64,000 nt of DNA, taken from the NCBI GenBank assembly GCA_000151295.1, contig GG745358.1:357555-421554 (forward strand). The letters are read 5' to 3'. Shown here piece after piece: positions 35,446 through 46,498 of this stretch; the stretch's first letter is position 1; each line of letters starts with the position of its first letter. The stretch is from Allomyces macrogynus ATCC 38327. Lineage: Eukaryota; Blastocladiomycota; Blastocladiomycetes; Blastocladiales; Blastocladiaceae. Both the position numbers and the translations under genes were made by a program. Below the pieces are notes generated by a model. The model searched no databases. It worked only from the letters and a program-made list of their open reading frames with translations, and was not told the DNA's origin.

Positions 35446-36465
35446 CGCGTTGTCGTGGGAGTGTCATGCGAGTGGAGCGGAGTGGAGAGGCATGTTTTCT
35501 ACATTAGATTGTGCCCAATGTGAAGCTCCTGGTCTTAGTTCTCCATCATGACGGTCATTGTGCACATCCGGAGCCCCGAGAACGCTCATCGTAAAATCGT
35601 GAACGAAATGTGAACGAATCGTGGCCGCGTCGAGAAAGTCAGGAGCTGACAGCCGACTCGCCGAGTCGCCGCACCACCATCGGCCCAACAATCGCGTCAG
35701 TCGCTCATGGACCCCCGCTGTTGTCGCCACCCCCGCTCGTTCACGCTTCGCGCGGTCCCCTCGTTTGTACAACGTCGTCACCCGGTATGGTTGTTCTCCG
35801 CAAAGTGGGGCAGACGGGCGTTGGTGAACCGGGGCGGATGATGTGTCCTTGGCGCGCGCACAGCCTCGACGCGGTCACGCCGTTCATTTGTTGCCGCTCG
35901 CAATCTAGCAACGCAACTACCTCTCGGCACCGGTTCGAACTCGCACCTGGTGCGCGTTTCGGCTCGCGTGCATCCGCCCCTTGTGCATATTCGCCCCACC
36001 GTGCGCGCTTTCGCCAACGCGCGACGATGCGCGACGTCGCCCAAAACGTCACCGTTCATGCGCGGAGAGGCGTGATTTCCGTTCGGCCCGATACCATCTC
36101 AGCGATTGTGTTGGTGGCCAAGACGAAAGCAAAGACCAATATATCGGGTCGTATATGAGCCCTGCACCCCCGCATCTCCCGCCCTCTTGTTTGCAATCGT
36201 CCCCTACCCTCCCACTTCACGCTCGTCCCAGTTGCCCGGGTTCCGCTGGCCGGCCCCTCGTTATTGCGCCGGCGACACCTAGACGCGGACTGTCCAACGT
36301 CAAGACCAGTCCGTACTCGTTCAGCACGACGAGTGCAACCTGTGCAGTAACCCGGAGCGCGACAAGCCGTTTTCACCGCGGCAGCATCGACTGTTCATTA
36401 CGAGGAGCAGGTTTGCCGTTCCATTTCTCTCTTGCCCGCCTTCTCCACCCTGCAAGTTTGCCATC
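35446..36465. other. One-kilobase intergenic gap
   Basis: No supported gene. Frames on both strands are short and lack conserved content. Near 36,140-36,155 there are TATA-like words (atatatcgggtcgtatatgag), about 310 bp before the next ATG, and a CRE half-site-like acgtcac near 36,040. These could belong to the promoter of the seven-span membrane protein gene. Confidence 0.45.
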
Positions 36466-37811
36466 ATGGCGCCGTGGCCGTCACCCTCCAACACTCCCGA
36501 CACGGCCTCCACCCCAGTCGCCGTCCCCATCGCTGCGCCAACCCCGTCGCCAACGGAGGGCGTGCACTGGGTCGTCGACTTCAGCACGACAGGCGACGCA
36601 TTGACGCTCGTGACGCTCATTCTGCAATGCCTGGCGTTTCTGATGCTCGTGTGGGCCGTGACACTCGTCGTGCCGTCGATGCGGCGCAACTCGTCTAAGT
36701 TTTGGAAGGCGAGTTTGGTCGGCACGGTCTTGCTCGTGCCGGTGCCGCTGTTCGAGGTGGCGTTCACGCTGAGCATGTGGAGCGCACAGTCGTTGTGGCC
36801 ATTCCCGCCGTATGTCACGCTGATTGGGGACGTGTTGGTGCGCGCCGGTACGCTTGTTCACTGGTCATCATGGTCGCCATCACTATTGACTGACCGCTCG
36901 TCCATTTCAACACAGGCTACGGCGTCATTACCGTGTGCCGGTTCTGGCGACTCAAGCTCATTACCCCCGAGCACCCCGCACGCGCAACCATGCTCTTCCG
37001 CTGTGCATCCGCGCTCATCCTGGTCGTGACCCTCGCGAGCCTCGGCTCCTCGTTCGCCCTGCGGCTCACCGAATGGACGCACCGCGCGTACGGCGTCAAC
37101 ATCCACGCCACCACTCCTGACCCAGAGGTCATCGCGCGGCGCAACGACGACCGCCTCGTCGGCTTCATCACATTCATGGCCGTGCACTTGGCCAACCTCG
37201 TCACCGACATTCTCTTTTTCAAGACGATTCTGTCCTCCATGTCAGCCACGCGCATGACGAGCCGCGACTGGATTGCGCTGAGTTTACCGTACGCGGCGCC
37301 CGTCGCAGCGACCGCGGCGTACGTCGTGGTCCTCGTCGTCTCATTTGTCAAGCCGGACACGCCCTATGTGATCTTCTTCTCGATTGCACTGAACCGACTC
37401 GCGCCGGCGATTGAGACGTTTCTGTTTTTCCGGTTCTCGGTCGCGCATACGCGGAGGTTGCTGCAGGCCGGCGAGAGCAGCGGCGGGCACCACGGGGCGA
37501 GGACGATGGCCGTGTCCGGCGCGGTCGGGAGTAAACCCATGTCGGCGTCGGCTGCGTCGCGCGCGCCGGTCTCGACCGCGTCAGGCTCCTGGCCGAGCAA
37601 GTCGGATTTGCCAATGGCGCCAGCGACCAAGCGCGACCAACTCGCGCTCGACATGCGCGTGTCGCCGCCGATCCAGTGGCTCGCAACGGGAAGCAGTACG
37701 GCCTCGCCGACGACGCCGGGAAGTGCCGGTGGGGCGGCTGCGCCGTGGAGTCCGGCGTTTGCGCCCGCGGCGGAGGGGGAGCACCAGCAAGGGGCGCGGA
37801 CGCGGTGGTGA
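36466..37811 (+). CDS. Seven-transmembrane protein of unknown family
   Basis: Exons are 36466-36847 and 36916-37811 (68-bp intron, GTACGC...CACAG), giving 425 residues. Hydrophobic segments in order: about 46-70 (LTLVTLILQCLAFLMLVWAV), 85-106, 112-138 (spanning the exon join), 152-172, 200-222, 237-262 and 266-285. There is a loop of about 30 residues between the fourth and fifth. This gives an outside-in pattern like a GPCR, with a Ser/Thr/Pro/Ala-rich cytosolic tail of about 130 residues. I see no diagnostic motif of a known fungal receptor class, and no signal peptide. Receptor-like is therefore an inference from topology only. Confidence 0.7.
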
Positions 37812-39278
37812 TCCTGACCGCGTTGCACGGTAGGGTGGAGAAGTTGGAGGACGAAGGTGTAGCTCCGGTGGTGCGGTTGGTGCCGATGGTGTGCGCGGAA
37901 AATGTGGAGAATAATGAATTCCTGGTGGGGTTCTTTGTCGATTTGGGGTCGATGCTTGCCGGGACACGGGGTGCTGCGGGCCCGCGCAGCATCGTGTCGC
38001 GCATCGGAGGACCGTTGTTGACGATGGTTGACGGGCCAAGGAAGGTCAGCACGGTGGCCGAAGCCGGGGGCCCCGAATCCGGAGACCCACCGGCCAACCT
38101 GGTCGACAGCGTGAGAGGTGGGTCACGTGCAGCCGTGGTTCACGATATTGCACGGGCAGCGACACGGCTGCCGCCCGTCCGCGCAACTGCATCAGCGTCG
38201 ACGACGACGGCGATGGCGCGCGCACCAGGTCTTCCTTCACGCGCGCTCCTGACGACGACCCCAAGCACCGCGTTGACGATGGCGGCCGCCGCTGCCGCTC
38301 ATGGTCCCACAGCACCAGCTCCAACGCACCTCACTGCGCGCTCGACCCCACCCACCGCTCCCACGTTCGCACGCGCTCGACGCTGTCGCGCGCCATGATC
38401 GAATCCAGCACGACAGTGCACGGCCCACGCACGTCATGACGCGCCCTTGACCCTCCGTGCCAGCTTCCGATCACGCCGCTGACTGGTCGGACGCGACCGG
38501 CCCGCGCGAGAGAGGAGTGACCGCCCGATTGCGCGCCGCGGCGCACGAGAAGTCGCGGTCGGCCGGTCGGCTCAAGTTGGCCCTCGGAAAGCTTCTGATG
38601 CACACAGCGGCGTGTCAAGTGCGCGCGCGTGGCGGGCCATGCCGCTCCTTGGGAGGCCGGGATCGGCGATACGAATGTGCCGTACGATTTGCACCGGTCA
38701 TTGCCTTGCCCCCCACGCATCTCGAGCAGCTCGCTCGCTCGCGACAATCGGCCTGTTGCACGCGCCCGCCGCGTTTTCTTTTTCGAGCCAAAGGGTGAGT
38801 GCTGGGCCCGATGGCCATGGGCATCGGCCCCTCGACCATGGCCGATCGCCGCTCGCTCCCGCCTCCTTCGCTGGCACCACCGCCGCGCACCGTGCCCGCC
38901 ACGCGCGCAGCATCTCGACGGACACCGACCACGCATGGCGCGCACGACCGGGGTTGCGCCCGTTGCGCCGCGCCGCGGCCCAACAACCCCATGGTCGCGG
39001 CCGCCCGCGACACTTAGCGCGCCGTCGGCCGCGCCCGACGCGCATCGGCGACGTGCCGATGGCCGTGGCCGTCTACGATACTGCGCGTCGGCCGCGGCCC
39101 GACGCAAGGTCGCGTCAGCGCCGCCGCACGCTCCGCAGGCCGGCGCGGTTTGGCACCATAGCGGACGGACACAAATACCAGGCGCGCCCCCGCCGTGCAG
39201 CCGTCCGCCCGTTCGGTCCCTGACCACGTTTCCTGCACCTACCACTGCTCCATCCAATCAACCTCTATCACGTCCATC
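37812..39278. other. Long gap; possible extra coding stretch at 37,812-38,060
   Basis: The first 250 bp hold a plus-strand frame that overlaps the end of the membrane-protein gene and looks coding (HGRVEKLEDEG, VVRLVPMVCAENVENNEFLV, GFFVDLGSMLAGTRG), but it has no start codon or splice that I can support. The rest, 38,060-39,278, is GC-rich with only Arg/Ala-rich artefactual frames on both strands. Confidence 0.4.
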
Positions 39279-40548
39279 ATGTCGGCCCCGTCATCGTCCT
39301 CGCGCGCTCCGCCGCCGCGCCGTGCAGCCGCCGCGCAGCCGCTGGTCGCGCCGGCCGGCGCACACCCGTCGCCCAACACGGTCATGGCCACCATCATGAG
39401 CAACCCAGACTTTTTTGACTTGTTTTCGCGCCCGGCATCGGCCGCTTCCTCGCACGGCCCGTCCCTGCCGCGGTCGCCGCCGCTCGTCGACGTGCACAGC
39501 GCTCCGTACCCGTGCGCGCCGCTGCCGTCATTGCACCATGCCGCCTCGTCCTCGTCGTCTGCTCGCCACTCTTCTTCGACAGCGAACCTGGATGCGCCCG
39601 GCGCCTGCCCTTCCTCGTGGATGGGCCGCGCGCGTGCGTCCCCGTCGCCACCACCAATGCCGTTGCCCAACTCGGTTCATCCGGCATCGCTCGTCGCGCC
39701 GCGTTGGGCTGCCGCTGCGGCGGCGCCACTTACACGCCCGCCGCCCGCTGCCACTGCCGCGGGGAGAGCGAGCCCGATGCCGCACTTTCCGTCGTCGCGC
39801 GGGACGCCCGAAACGGCGTCGATGGTCGCTGTGCGCGAGACGGCGTTGCCCGCCGAGTCCAGGCACAATCACGCGATTCGGCTCGTTTATGGGCCGGATG
39901 GTCGGTCGCTCGTGCCCGCCAGTACGTTTTACTCTCCTTTGTCATCATTGTGGCGATGGACCAACCAGTCATCGCATCCACTCGTTCGCTCATTCGACCC
40001 AACCAACACTCACCGATCTCCACGACTGTGCCACACTAGACCACCACGCCCTGCCGTGCCTCGACCCGATGATCCTGTGCGGCCGCGTCGTCGACATGTC
40101 TGTGCACATGGAAGTCTTTTTGCAGGACCTGCTGCCGCGCAAGACGTCGGACCGCGCCGACTGGCAACCCGTCGATATCACGTTCGACATTTTGTCGTCC
40201 CGGCTGCGGCAGACGCTCGAGGCCATGGAGTCGTTCCGCGCCGACTTGGCACGGCGCGCGGTGCAGGACCGCGAGTCGCGTGTCGCACAGCAGGTGAAGC
40301 GGTTGCAGGCCTCACGCGCGGCACGGTCGGCGGCGAAAGATGCGGGGATGCCGAGTTGGGCGGCGAGTAAGAAAGGCGCGTCGTCGTCGACGACCAAGGC
40401 GGGACGTAGTAGTTACAGCAGCAGCAGTAAGCTGGCTGCACCCAAGTCGGCGTTCCCAAGCATGCCGTCAGACGAGGACGTGGCTGCGGCCGTGAGCCAG
40501 TACGTGCAGGTCCCGCCAGCGTGGATGATGTTGCCGGGTGGGCTGTGA
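39279..40548 (+). CDS. Hypothetical protein, conserved-looking C-terminal helices
   Basis: Exons are 39279-39921 and 40040-40548 (118-bp intron, GTACGT...ACACTAG), giving 383 residues. The first 185 residues are Ser/Pro/Ala-rich and probably disordered, with PDFFDLFSRP near 43. Around residues 190-290 the sequence becomes folded-looking: AIRLVYGPDGRSLVPA, LPCLDPMILCGRVVDMSVHM, EVFLQDLLPR and WQPVDITFDILSSRLRQTLE, followed by a basic/acidic helix (SFRADLARRAVQDRESRVAQQ) likely to form a coiled coil. The tail is Lys/Ser-rich and ends VPPAWMMLPGGL. I do not recognise a family. The in-phase intron and codon use support a real gene. Confidence 0.65.
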
Positions 40549-40926
40549 GCGATGGCCGTCGGTTTCTTTTTTTCATTTGCGTGTTCAATTGTTGGGTTTG
40601 CACCAGTTTTGTCTGGTGGTGCGCGTGCCGAATCCGCGCGGCGTGCCGCGCTAGCTTTGGTTCGATGATATCCTGCGTTGCCCTTTCCTGATGATCGCGC
40701 TCCTGCTTTGCCCTTTCCTGTTGATCGCGCACTTGGGTTTCTTGTCGTTCTGGCACGCAAAGATCGCTGTTTTGTGCTTCTCTTGGCCATTGCAGCGAGG
40801 CAGTAAGATTTGAGGTGAAAACGGAAAAGTGCGAGAGTAGGCAAGTGAGAGCGCGAGCTGGCGACCATATTGCTTGTATAGCACGCGACATCACCAACAA
40901 TGTCCAAAAATCCTCATCCATTTCCG
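40549..40926. other. Convergent 3' gap with a 30-bp duplication
   Basis: This 378-bp gap lies between two converging genes. It contains the perfect-length 30-bp direct duplication listed separately and nothing else recognisable. Confidence 0.5.
40681..40740. repeat. Tandem pair of 30-bp units
   Basis: The two 30-base units both begin ccctttcctg, continue (a/t)tgatcgcgc and end in a T/G-rich tail. They differ at a handful of positions and abut directly. Confidence 0.6.
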
Positions 40927-41296
40927 TTACAGCTTCTCAGCCACCTTATCACAGAACGTGGCCAGCTTCACGTCACGCTCACTGCACCCGTCCGCGTCGT
41001 GCGTCGACAGCGTCACTTGCACGCGGTTGTACACGTTGAACCATTCCTACCATTCCCACCTCACGTCAGACCTTCTCGTTGCCGCTAGTCGCGCTGCAAA
41101 CGCGTACTGGATGATGATCGGCCTTCTCGGCGGCCAGCGCCACGGCCGACATGAACCGCCACGCGTGGTTGAAGTCCTTGAACTGGTACTCTTTGGCAAT
41201 CGCGTCGCGCGCCGGCAACTGGTCGCGCCAGCCGCGGGCCACAAGCGGCGCGAGCGAGGCCGTGCGGTTGGCGAGACGGGCGATCGGGGGAGACAT
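40927..41296 (-). CDS. PCBD: Pterin-4a-carbinolamine dehydratase (PCD/DCoH)
   Basis: Dehydrates 4a-hydroxytetrahydropterin so the cofactor of aromatic amino-acid hydroxylases can be recycled. Minus-strand exons are 41296-41108 and 41046-40927 (61-bp intron, GTACGC...GGTAG), giving 102 residues, the standard size. Exon 1 has [40 protein letters not shown] and the active-site ADHHP. Exon 2 continues [20 protein letters not shown] and [19 protein letters not shown]. The HH pair, the P-E-W after it, and the STHD with its catalytic histidine are all present. The gene implies tetrahydropterin-dependent hydroxylation, which fits with HPD 10 kb away. Confidence 0.95.
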
Positions 41297-41640
41297 TTTG
41301 CAGCAAGTTACGCGGCGGGCAGGGAGCGTCGCGTTGGCGGAGGAGGGTGGGGAGGATTTTGATTCGAAGCGGATCGACGCGTGGTTGGTTGGGGCAGTTT
41401 GAGCCCTTTCGTAATCGTAAAGGATCTCATGGCGCTGCTGCCAGCGCAAGGAAATGAATCTCGATTTCAGTGGTGCGAGTCCCCGTTCTCGTCCTCCCTT
41501 CCTCCCAAGTCGCCGTTCGTTGCGATCCCGGGCCCGCAGATGCACTCATGCACGAACGCAACGTGACGCGACCCGCGCCCATCACCATCGCCGTCGCACA
41601 CGCCCATCCCCGCGTCCCCGAACCACGTCCCTCATTCCCT
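41297..41640. other. Promoter region of PCBD and 3' end of the CFAP77-like gene
   Basis: This 344-bp gap sits between two minus-strand genes. A frame open upstream of the PCBD ATG lacks conservation. I see no repeat or RNA gene. Confidence 0.45.
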
Positions 41641-42575
41641 TCACGTGCACAGCGGGTTCTGGTGATCCACGCGCGCCGGCACGTCGCGGAACCGCGGCAT
41701 CTTAAACAAGTCCTTCGCGTCCCTTTCATAAATTGTCAAATGCTTAGGTTTCGGGTGCTGCAGTGGGACCATCTGGTCCTTCCGAGTCCGCGGGCGGTGC
41801 GTCATGGCCGCCAATGCGCGCGCATGTTCCTCCTCGCGCATTTTCATGGCCGCGTCGTACTCGCGCTGGTAGTGGTCCGACATGAGTTTGCCGACGGGGG
41901 AACTCGGACGCGTCGGTTTGCCGTAGGTGAAGGTCGGGTCGGTGTCGGAGGGTAAGTGGCGCCGTGCAGAGCAAGGGGTGGGGTGCGTCGCGTGGTCGAT
42001 GACTTTCATCCGGATCGGGTGCAACTTGCGGTGCTCGTATTGGCCTGAGAGGGGTGGAGGGTGAGGGGGTGGACGGGCGGGGAGGGAATGGGAGAGGGGA
42101 TGGCGTACCCTTCGGGTCGACAATGCCTGCGTGCAGCGTGAGCTTGTTCATCGACACGTAGTCGAGCGACGGCACCGCGTTCTTGCTCTTCTGCTTGGTC
42201 TGCCAGCTCGTCAAGACTACGGCACGGTGATCAAGCGTGAGCCAACGCCATGCGCGCCAATCAACGTAAACGCCGACTGGCTCCGTATGTACCCTTGGCC
42301 GTCGTCTCGTCTGGCCGGCGGTCCACCTTCTTGCCGTACACGTGCTCGTCGCACGGGAGCGTGTAGCACGTCGGCCGCGCTTTGCCGACTGGCGACTTGA
42401 CCTGCAAAATCCGAGAATTCGCGTCAGTCGAATGCTTTCGACCTGGCGTTTCGTCGGCGTCACGAAGACGCACCAGCAGCGTATTCGACGCACCGCGCGA
42501 CGAGCTCACGCGGCCAAAGTCGGCCGCATACGACGTGATCGCCGACGACTTTTTCTTGTGCGCCGACGGGAGCAT
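41641..42575 (-). CDS. CFAP77: CFAP77-like axonemal protein
   Basis: CFAP77 is a microtubule inner/seam protein of ciliary doublets. Minus-strand exons are 42575-42293, 42216-42109 and 42044-41641 (introns 76 and 64 bp), giving 264 residues. The joined sequence has the family's order of motifs: a Pro/Gly segment with YTLPCDEHVYGKKVDRRPDE (about 73-92), WQTKQKSKNAVPSLDYVSMN, then LTLHAGIVDPKGQYEHRKLHPIRMK. After these comes FTYGKPTRPSSPVGKLMSDHY, the 'tYG..tRPStP...ll...Y' signature. A Glu/Arg/Met-rich helix (YDAAMKMREEEHARALAAM) and KMPRFRDVPARVD close it. Presence of this gene implies a flagellated stage. Assignment is by motif order, not by alignment. Confidence 0.72.
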
Positions 42576-43046
42576 GGTAGATAGGTGGGTAGTGGAGCGC
42601 AGATCGAACGGGATGCCGACGCGACGGGACGCAGGGGTGTAGAGTCAAGTGGTGGGCGACGGAGCGGGCCAGCCGCAGTCTCTATCGTCTATGCGAGTGC
42701 GCGGAGAGTGGGGTGCGGCAAGTCGCGAGGGTAGCGGGGGCGTCGGCGGGTCGTGTCGTGGCTGCGGGATGCCAGGTTGGTTGTAAATAGCGGTGACCTT
42801 GCGAGAGGAGCGCTGGCAAAGGAGAGAGGTTAGGTCGGCAATTTGGTGATTGTTGTATGAGAAAACTTCCAGCGCGGTCACGCTGTAGCATGTGAAAGTC
42901 CTGTGACTGTCCCACACACTGTTTCCAATATGCATCGAGTCACCAGCTCAAGTCGTCCTTCTCCGCGGTGCGGCCGTCGACCGCGGCGGTTCGTTCAACT
43001 CGTTCAGAAAAAGTGCCATAAACTTCTTGCATTGGAAAAGAACACC
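42576..43046. other. Divergent promoter region, CFAP77-like and REV1
   Basis: This 471-bp gap lies between two divergent start codons. It is GC-rich in the first half and nearer 50% GC towards REV1. No element can be named with confidence. Confidence 0.45.
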
Positions 43047-46000
43047 ATGACCGCACCCAAGCGCCGTGCCGGCGAGCTGAAGGATGACCGCGGCAATTAC
43101 CAACCGCCTGATTTTGGCAATTTCGGGATGTACATGGGCCAAAAGAAGCAAAAGTAACGACAGCAACATTATTTTGGCCGTCAATGCGTCAAGAAAACGA
43201 GAGAATCATTGTCCACCTGCTGGCCGCCGTAGACTGCGAGAACAGGACGACCTTCGCGCGCCTGCTCTGACCAGCCCAGGCGGTTCGGGCAGTGTCCCGC
43301 CGCAAATCTTCCACGGCATGACGCTGCACATCAACGGGTATTGCGACGAGATGCCGCTGCAGGAGCTCAAGGCGCTAATTCTCAAGCATGGCGGCCAGTA
43401 CGACCATTATTTCAACAAGTCGGTACATTCTGTTGTTTATGCACGCGCACTTCGCAAATCGTTCCGGGTCCTGACCATTTCACGATGCCCACAGGTCGAC
43501 GACGACGCACATGGTCGCGTCCAACTTGACCCCGGCGAAGAAGCACGAGTTTCGGCACTTCAAGGTCGCGACGCCGCGGTGGGTCCTCGACTCGATTGCG
43601 CAGGGCAAGCTGCTGCCGTGGCACCAGTACAGCGCGCTCACGATGGCGCCGTCGGTGAGTGGCCAAGCCTTGCTCGTGCCGACCGTCCATGGCGCAACTT
43701 CGAGCGGCTCGATCCATCATCCTCCACCCGGTCACGCATCGCCACAACAACCAACACCATCCGTTCCCGCGCAACCTCCAGTACCCGCACGGCCCCTTGC
43801 GCCCGCACCCGCGTCCCGTCCCGCGGCCAAGGACGCCAAGGACCCCGAGTTCCTACAGCAGTACTACCAGAACTCGCGACTTCATTTCCTGTCGACATGG
43901 AAGGCCGAGCTGCAGGCCATGACGCGCCCGATACACGAGGAGTTGCAACGCAAGGCGCAGGAGCGAGCCGCTAACGCTCCCCCACCGCCGTTCAAGGTGA
44001 TCATGCACGTCGACATGGACTGCTTTTTCGTGTCGGTCGCGCTCCTGTCGCGACCGGACCTGGTGGACAAACCCGTGGGCGTTGCGCACGCTGAGAAAAT
44101 GAATGCCGACGGATCGAGCGAGATTGCGAGCTGTAATTACGTGGCGCGGGGGTTCGGGGTGCGGAATGGCATGTTGTACGTCGAGTTTGCGTTCTGCTAC
44201 TCGTAGACAATCACACACTGACGATCCTTGTCGCTCACAGCACCGGCCAAGCACGGAAACTATGCCCGCAACTTGTTCTTCTCCCGTACGATTTCGCCGC
44301 CTACCGCGCGACCACCGCGCAGCTCTACAACGTCCTGCGCGAGTTTGCCGCGGGCCTGCACGCCGTCTCGTGCGATGAGGCCTACATTGACGTATCCCCG
44401 CGTATTACCGACCCGTCGGACATCCTCCCACTCGCCCACGCGATCCGGACCGAAATTCGCGCTCGAACCCAGTGCGCCGCATCCATCGGGTGCGGCGAAA
44501 ATATGCTTCTGGCGCGACTCGCGACGGCACGCGCGAAACCGGACGGTGCCGCCGCATGGACGCGCGACGAGTTTGTGCAGGCGTTGCCGGAGATTAAGAT
44601 CCGGGACGTGCCGGGTGTCGGGCACCATTTGGCCCGAAAGTTGGCGGAGATGAAAGTCGTGACGGCGGCGGATTTGGCGAAGGTAAGTAAGGCCAAGTTA
44701 CAGGCGGAACTAGGGGCCAAGTTGGGTGAGACGTTGTACGGGTACTGTCGCGGGATCGATGAGCGCGATTTTGGGCATAAGCCGCGGCAGACGGTGAGTG
44801 CCGAGGTCAAGTACGTTGCGTAATTCGAACCTTCAGGTAGCCCGGTTGGCGGCATTTGGGACTGACCGCCATCACGACCATAGTTACGGAATCCGGTTTG
44901 ACACGCAAGACCAGGCGCACGAGTTCATGCGCCAGCTCACGCGTGAGGTCGCGCAACGGTACGCCCTCCACCCTCCCCATCGCGCCCATCCCGCCGCTCA
45001 CGGCTCATCACTCGGGACCGACTCCAGATTGCACTCCGTCGGCGCCAAGGCCGCGCACATGACGCTCAAGATCATGAAGCGGGCGACCGACGCCGACCCA
45101 CGCAAGCATCTCGGGCACGGCATCTGCGACACGTTTTCCAAGTCGCAGACTCTCGCGCGTGCCACGGACCAAGCTGACGCCTTGGCGACGGTCGCGTGCG
45201 CGTTGCTCGACGCGTTTGCGTTTGCTCCCGCTGACTTGCGCGGGATTGGGATCAGCTGTACGCGGCTCGTCTACCCGGGGGATACGGTGGAGAAGGGTAG
45301 CCGGACGCTGTTTGATTTCGTGCGGCCGACCAAGGGAAAGAAGGAGGAGAAGGGGAAATTGGATGGGAAGGGTGGGGGTGGGGGCGATGCGGTTGGGCGA
45401 CGTGAAGAGCCGGCGCCTCCACCACGGCCAGCCGCACAAGTCCAGGAAGCTGCGCGAGCTAAAGGACCCTTCCGGTTCGACGAATCTGCGTCAAGTACGA
45501 GCGAGCAGGTCGACGAGATCATGGCGCAAGAGCTTGACTTGAGCGTGCTCAATGAGCTGCCGCAAGGTGCGTTCGCGTTCAAACTGTTTTGCGATTGATG
45601 CGCAATTGACCAAGAGGTACCGTTCTCCGCAGACATTCGTCGGGAAGTGATCCAGGACAAGCGACGCGAAATCGAATCGCGATTACGACGTGGGCGACAA
45701 CAACCTCCGGCGCGAGCACCAGCACGCCGCGCTCCCTCTCCACCACGTCGGCCAGCACCAGCCAATTCGACAGCCCGATCACCTCCACAGCCCGCGGCTG
45801 CTCCACCAGCAGATGGCCCACCCGGCCAACCACCAGCGCTGCTAAACTGTCGCGCCCTGCCGGACGTGCGGCGGCTTCTTTCGCAGTGGCTTGAGCACTC
45901 GGCGGCCAACGTGTCCACGACAGACTTTGCGACCGACGGCGCCATGGTCGGCGACTATGTCGAGCGGCTCGTCGACGCCAAGTACTTTGATATCGCGCAA

Positions 46001-46147
46001 CGTGTGATGCAGTACCTGTCGTACTTGCTGCAGGCGCGCAAGGACGCGTGGCCCGCGCCGGTTGCGGGCATGGTGCACGCGGTGCTCGACCGTGGGGCCG
46101 CGGCGGTGCAGCGCGCCGTCGGCGAGGAGGCGGTCCTGGTGCTGTGA
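43047..46147 (+). CDS. REV1: DNA repair protein REV1 (translesion deoxycytidyl transferase)
   Basis: Y-family polymerase that inserts dCMP opposite lesions and scaffolds other translesion polymerases. Seven exons: 43047-43153, 43233-43418, 43495-44175, 44241-44810, 44884-44958, 45028-45566, 45633-46147; all joins are in phase, giving 890 residues. It opens with FGNFGMYMGQKKQKLREQ (the REV1 N-terminal box across join 1). A BRCT domain follows at about 55-140 (IFHGMTLHINGY, STTTHMVASNL, WVLDSIAQGKLLPWHQY). The catalytic core carries VDMDCFFVSVAL near 269, SCNYVARGFGVRNGM and VSCDEAYIDVSP near 368. RLHSVGAKAAHMTLKIMKRA is in the little-finger region. A ubiquitin-binding motif LPQDIRREVIQDKRREIE lies near 715, and the REV1 C-terminal domain fills the last 100 residues. 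Metal-binding D and DE residues are intact. One donor is GTCGGT. Confidence 0.96.
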
Positions 46148-46498
46148 GGAGAGTGAGAGACGCGTTGTTCTCGAAATGAAATGCAGGACAGGCAGGACTT
46201 GGTTGCGGCACGGCAAATATTTTTGGGTGGCTGGCTGCGTGCTTGGCCAGCAATTAACGCCTTTGCGCCGCGCCGCGCTCGTCAATCTGTTTGCTTGGCG
46301 CTCCACTGTCCCGACCACGTTGTCGTCGACCGCCGTTCCAAGACTTGCCAGCTCGCCAGGCCCGCCACCAACTCGCTGCATTCGCGCCGCACTCGTCGAC
46401 TCTCCCTCGCCGCCGCGACGTCTGCCCGCTCCTGCGCCTGCCGCGATTCCACTGTGACTTTGCACCCCTCCAACACCTTCCTGCGCCATCCGTCAACC
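46148..46498. other. Intergenic, REV1 3' end and GDT1 promoter
   Basis: This 351-bp gap lies between two plus-strand genes. It is C/T-rich towards GDT1. No repeat, RNA gene or frame is supported. Confidence 0.45.

Noticed and set aside
35930..35960. A second B-box-like ggttcgaactc
   Set aside because: It lacks the consensus end of the box and any cloverleaf partner sequence.
38331..39257. 308-codon minus-strand frame in the 37.8-39.3 kb gap
   Set aside because: The product is Arg/Gly/Ala-rich with no motif or exon pattern, and similar frames are open on the other strand; it is most likely a GC artefact.
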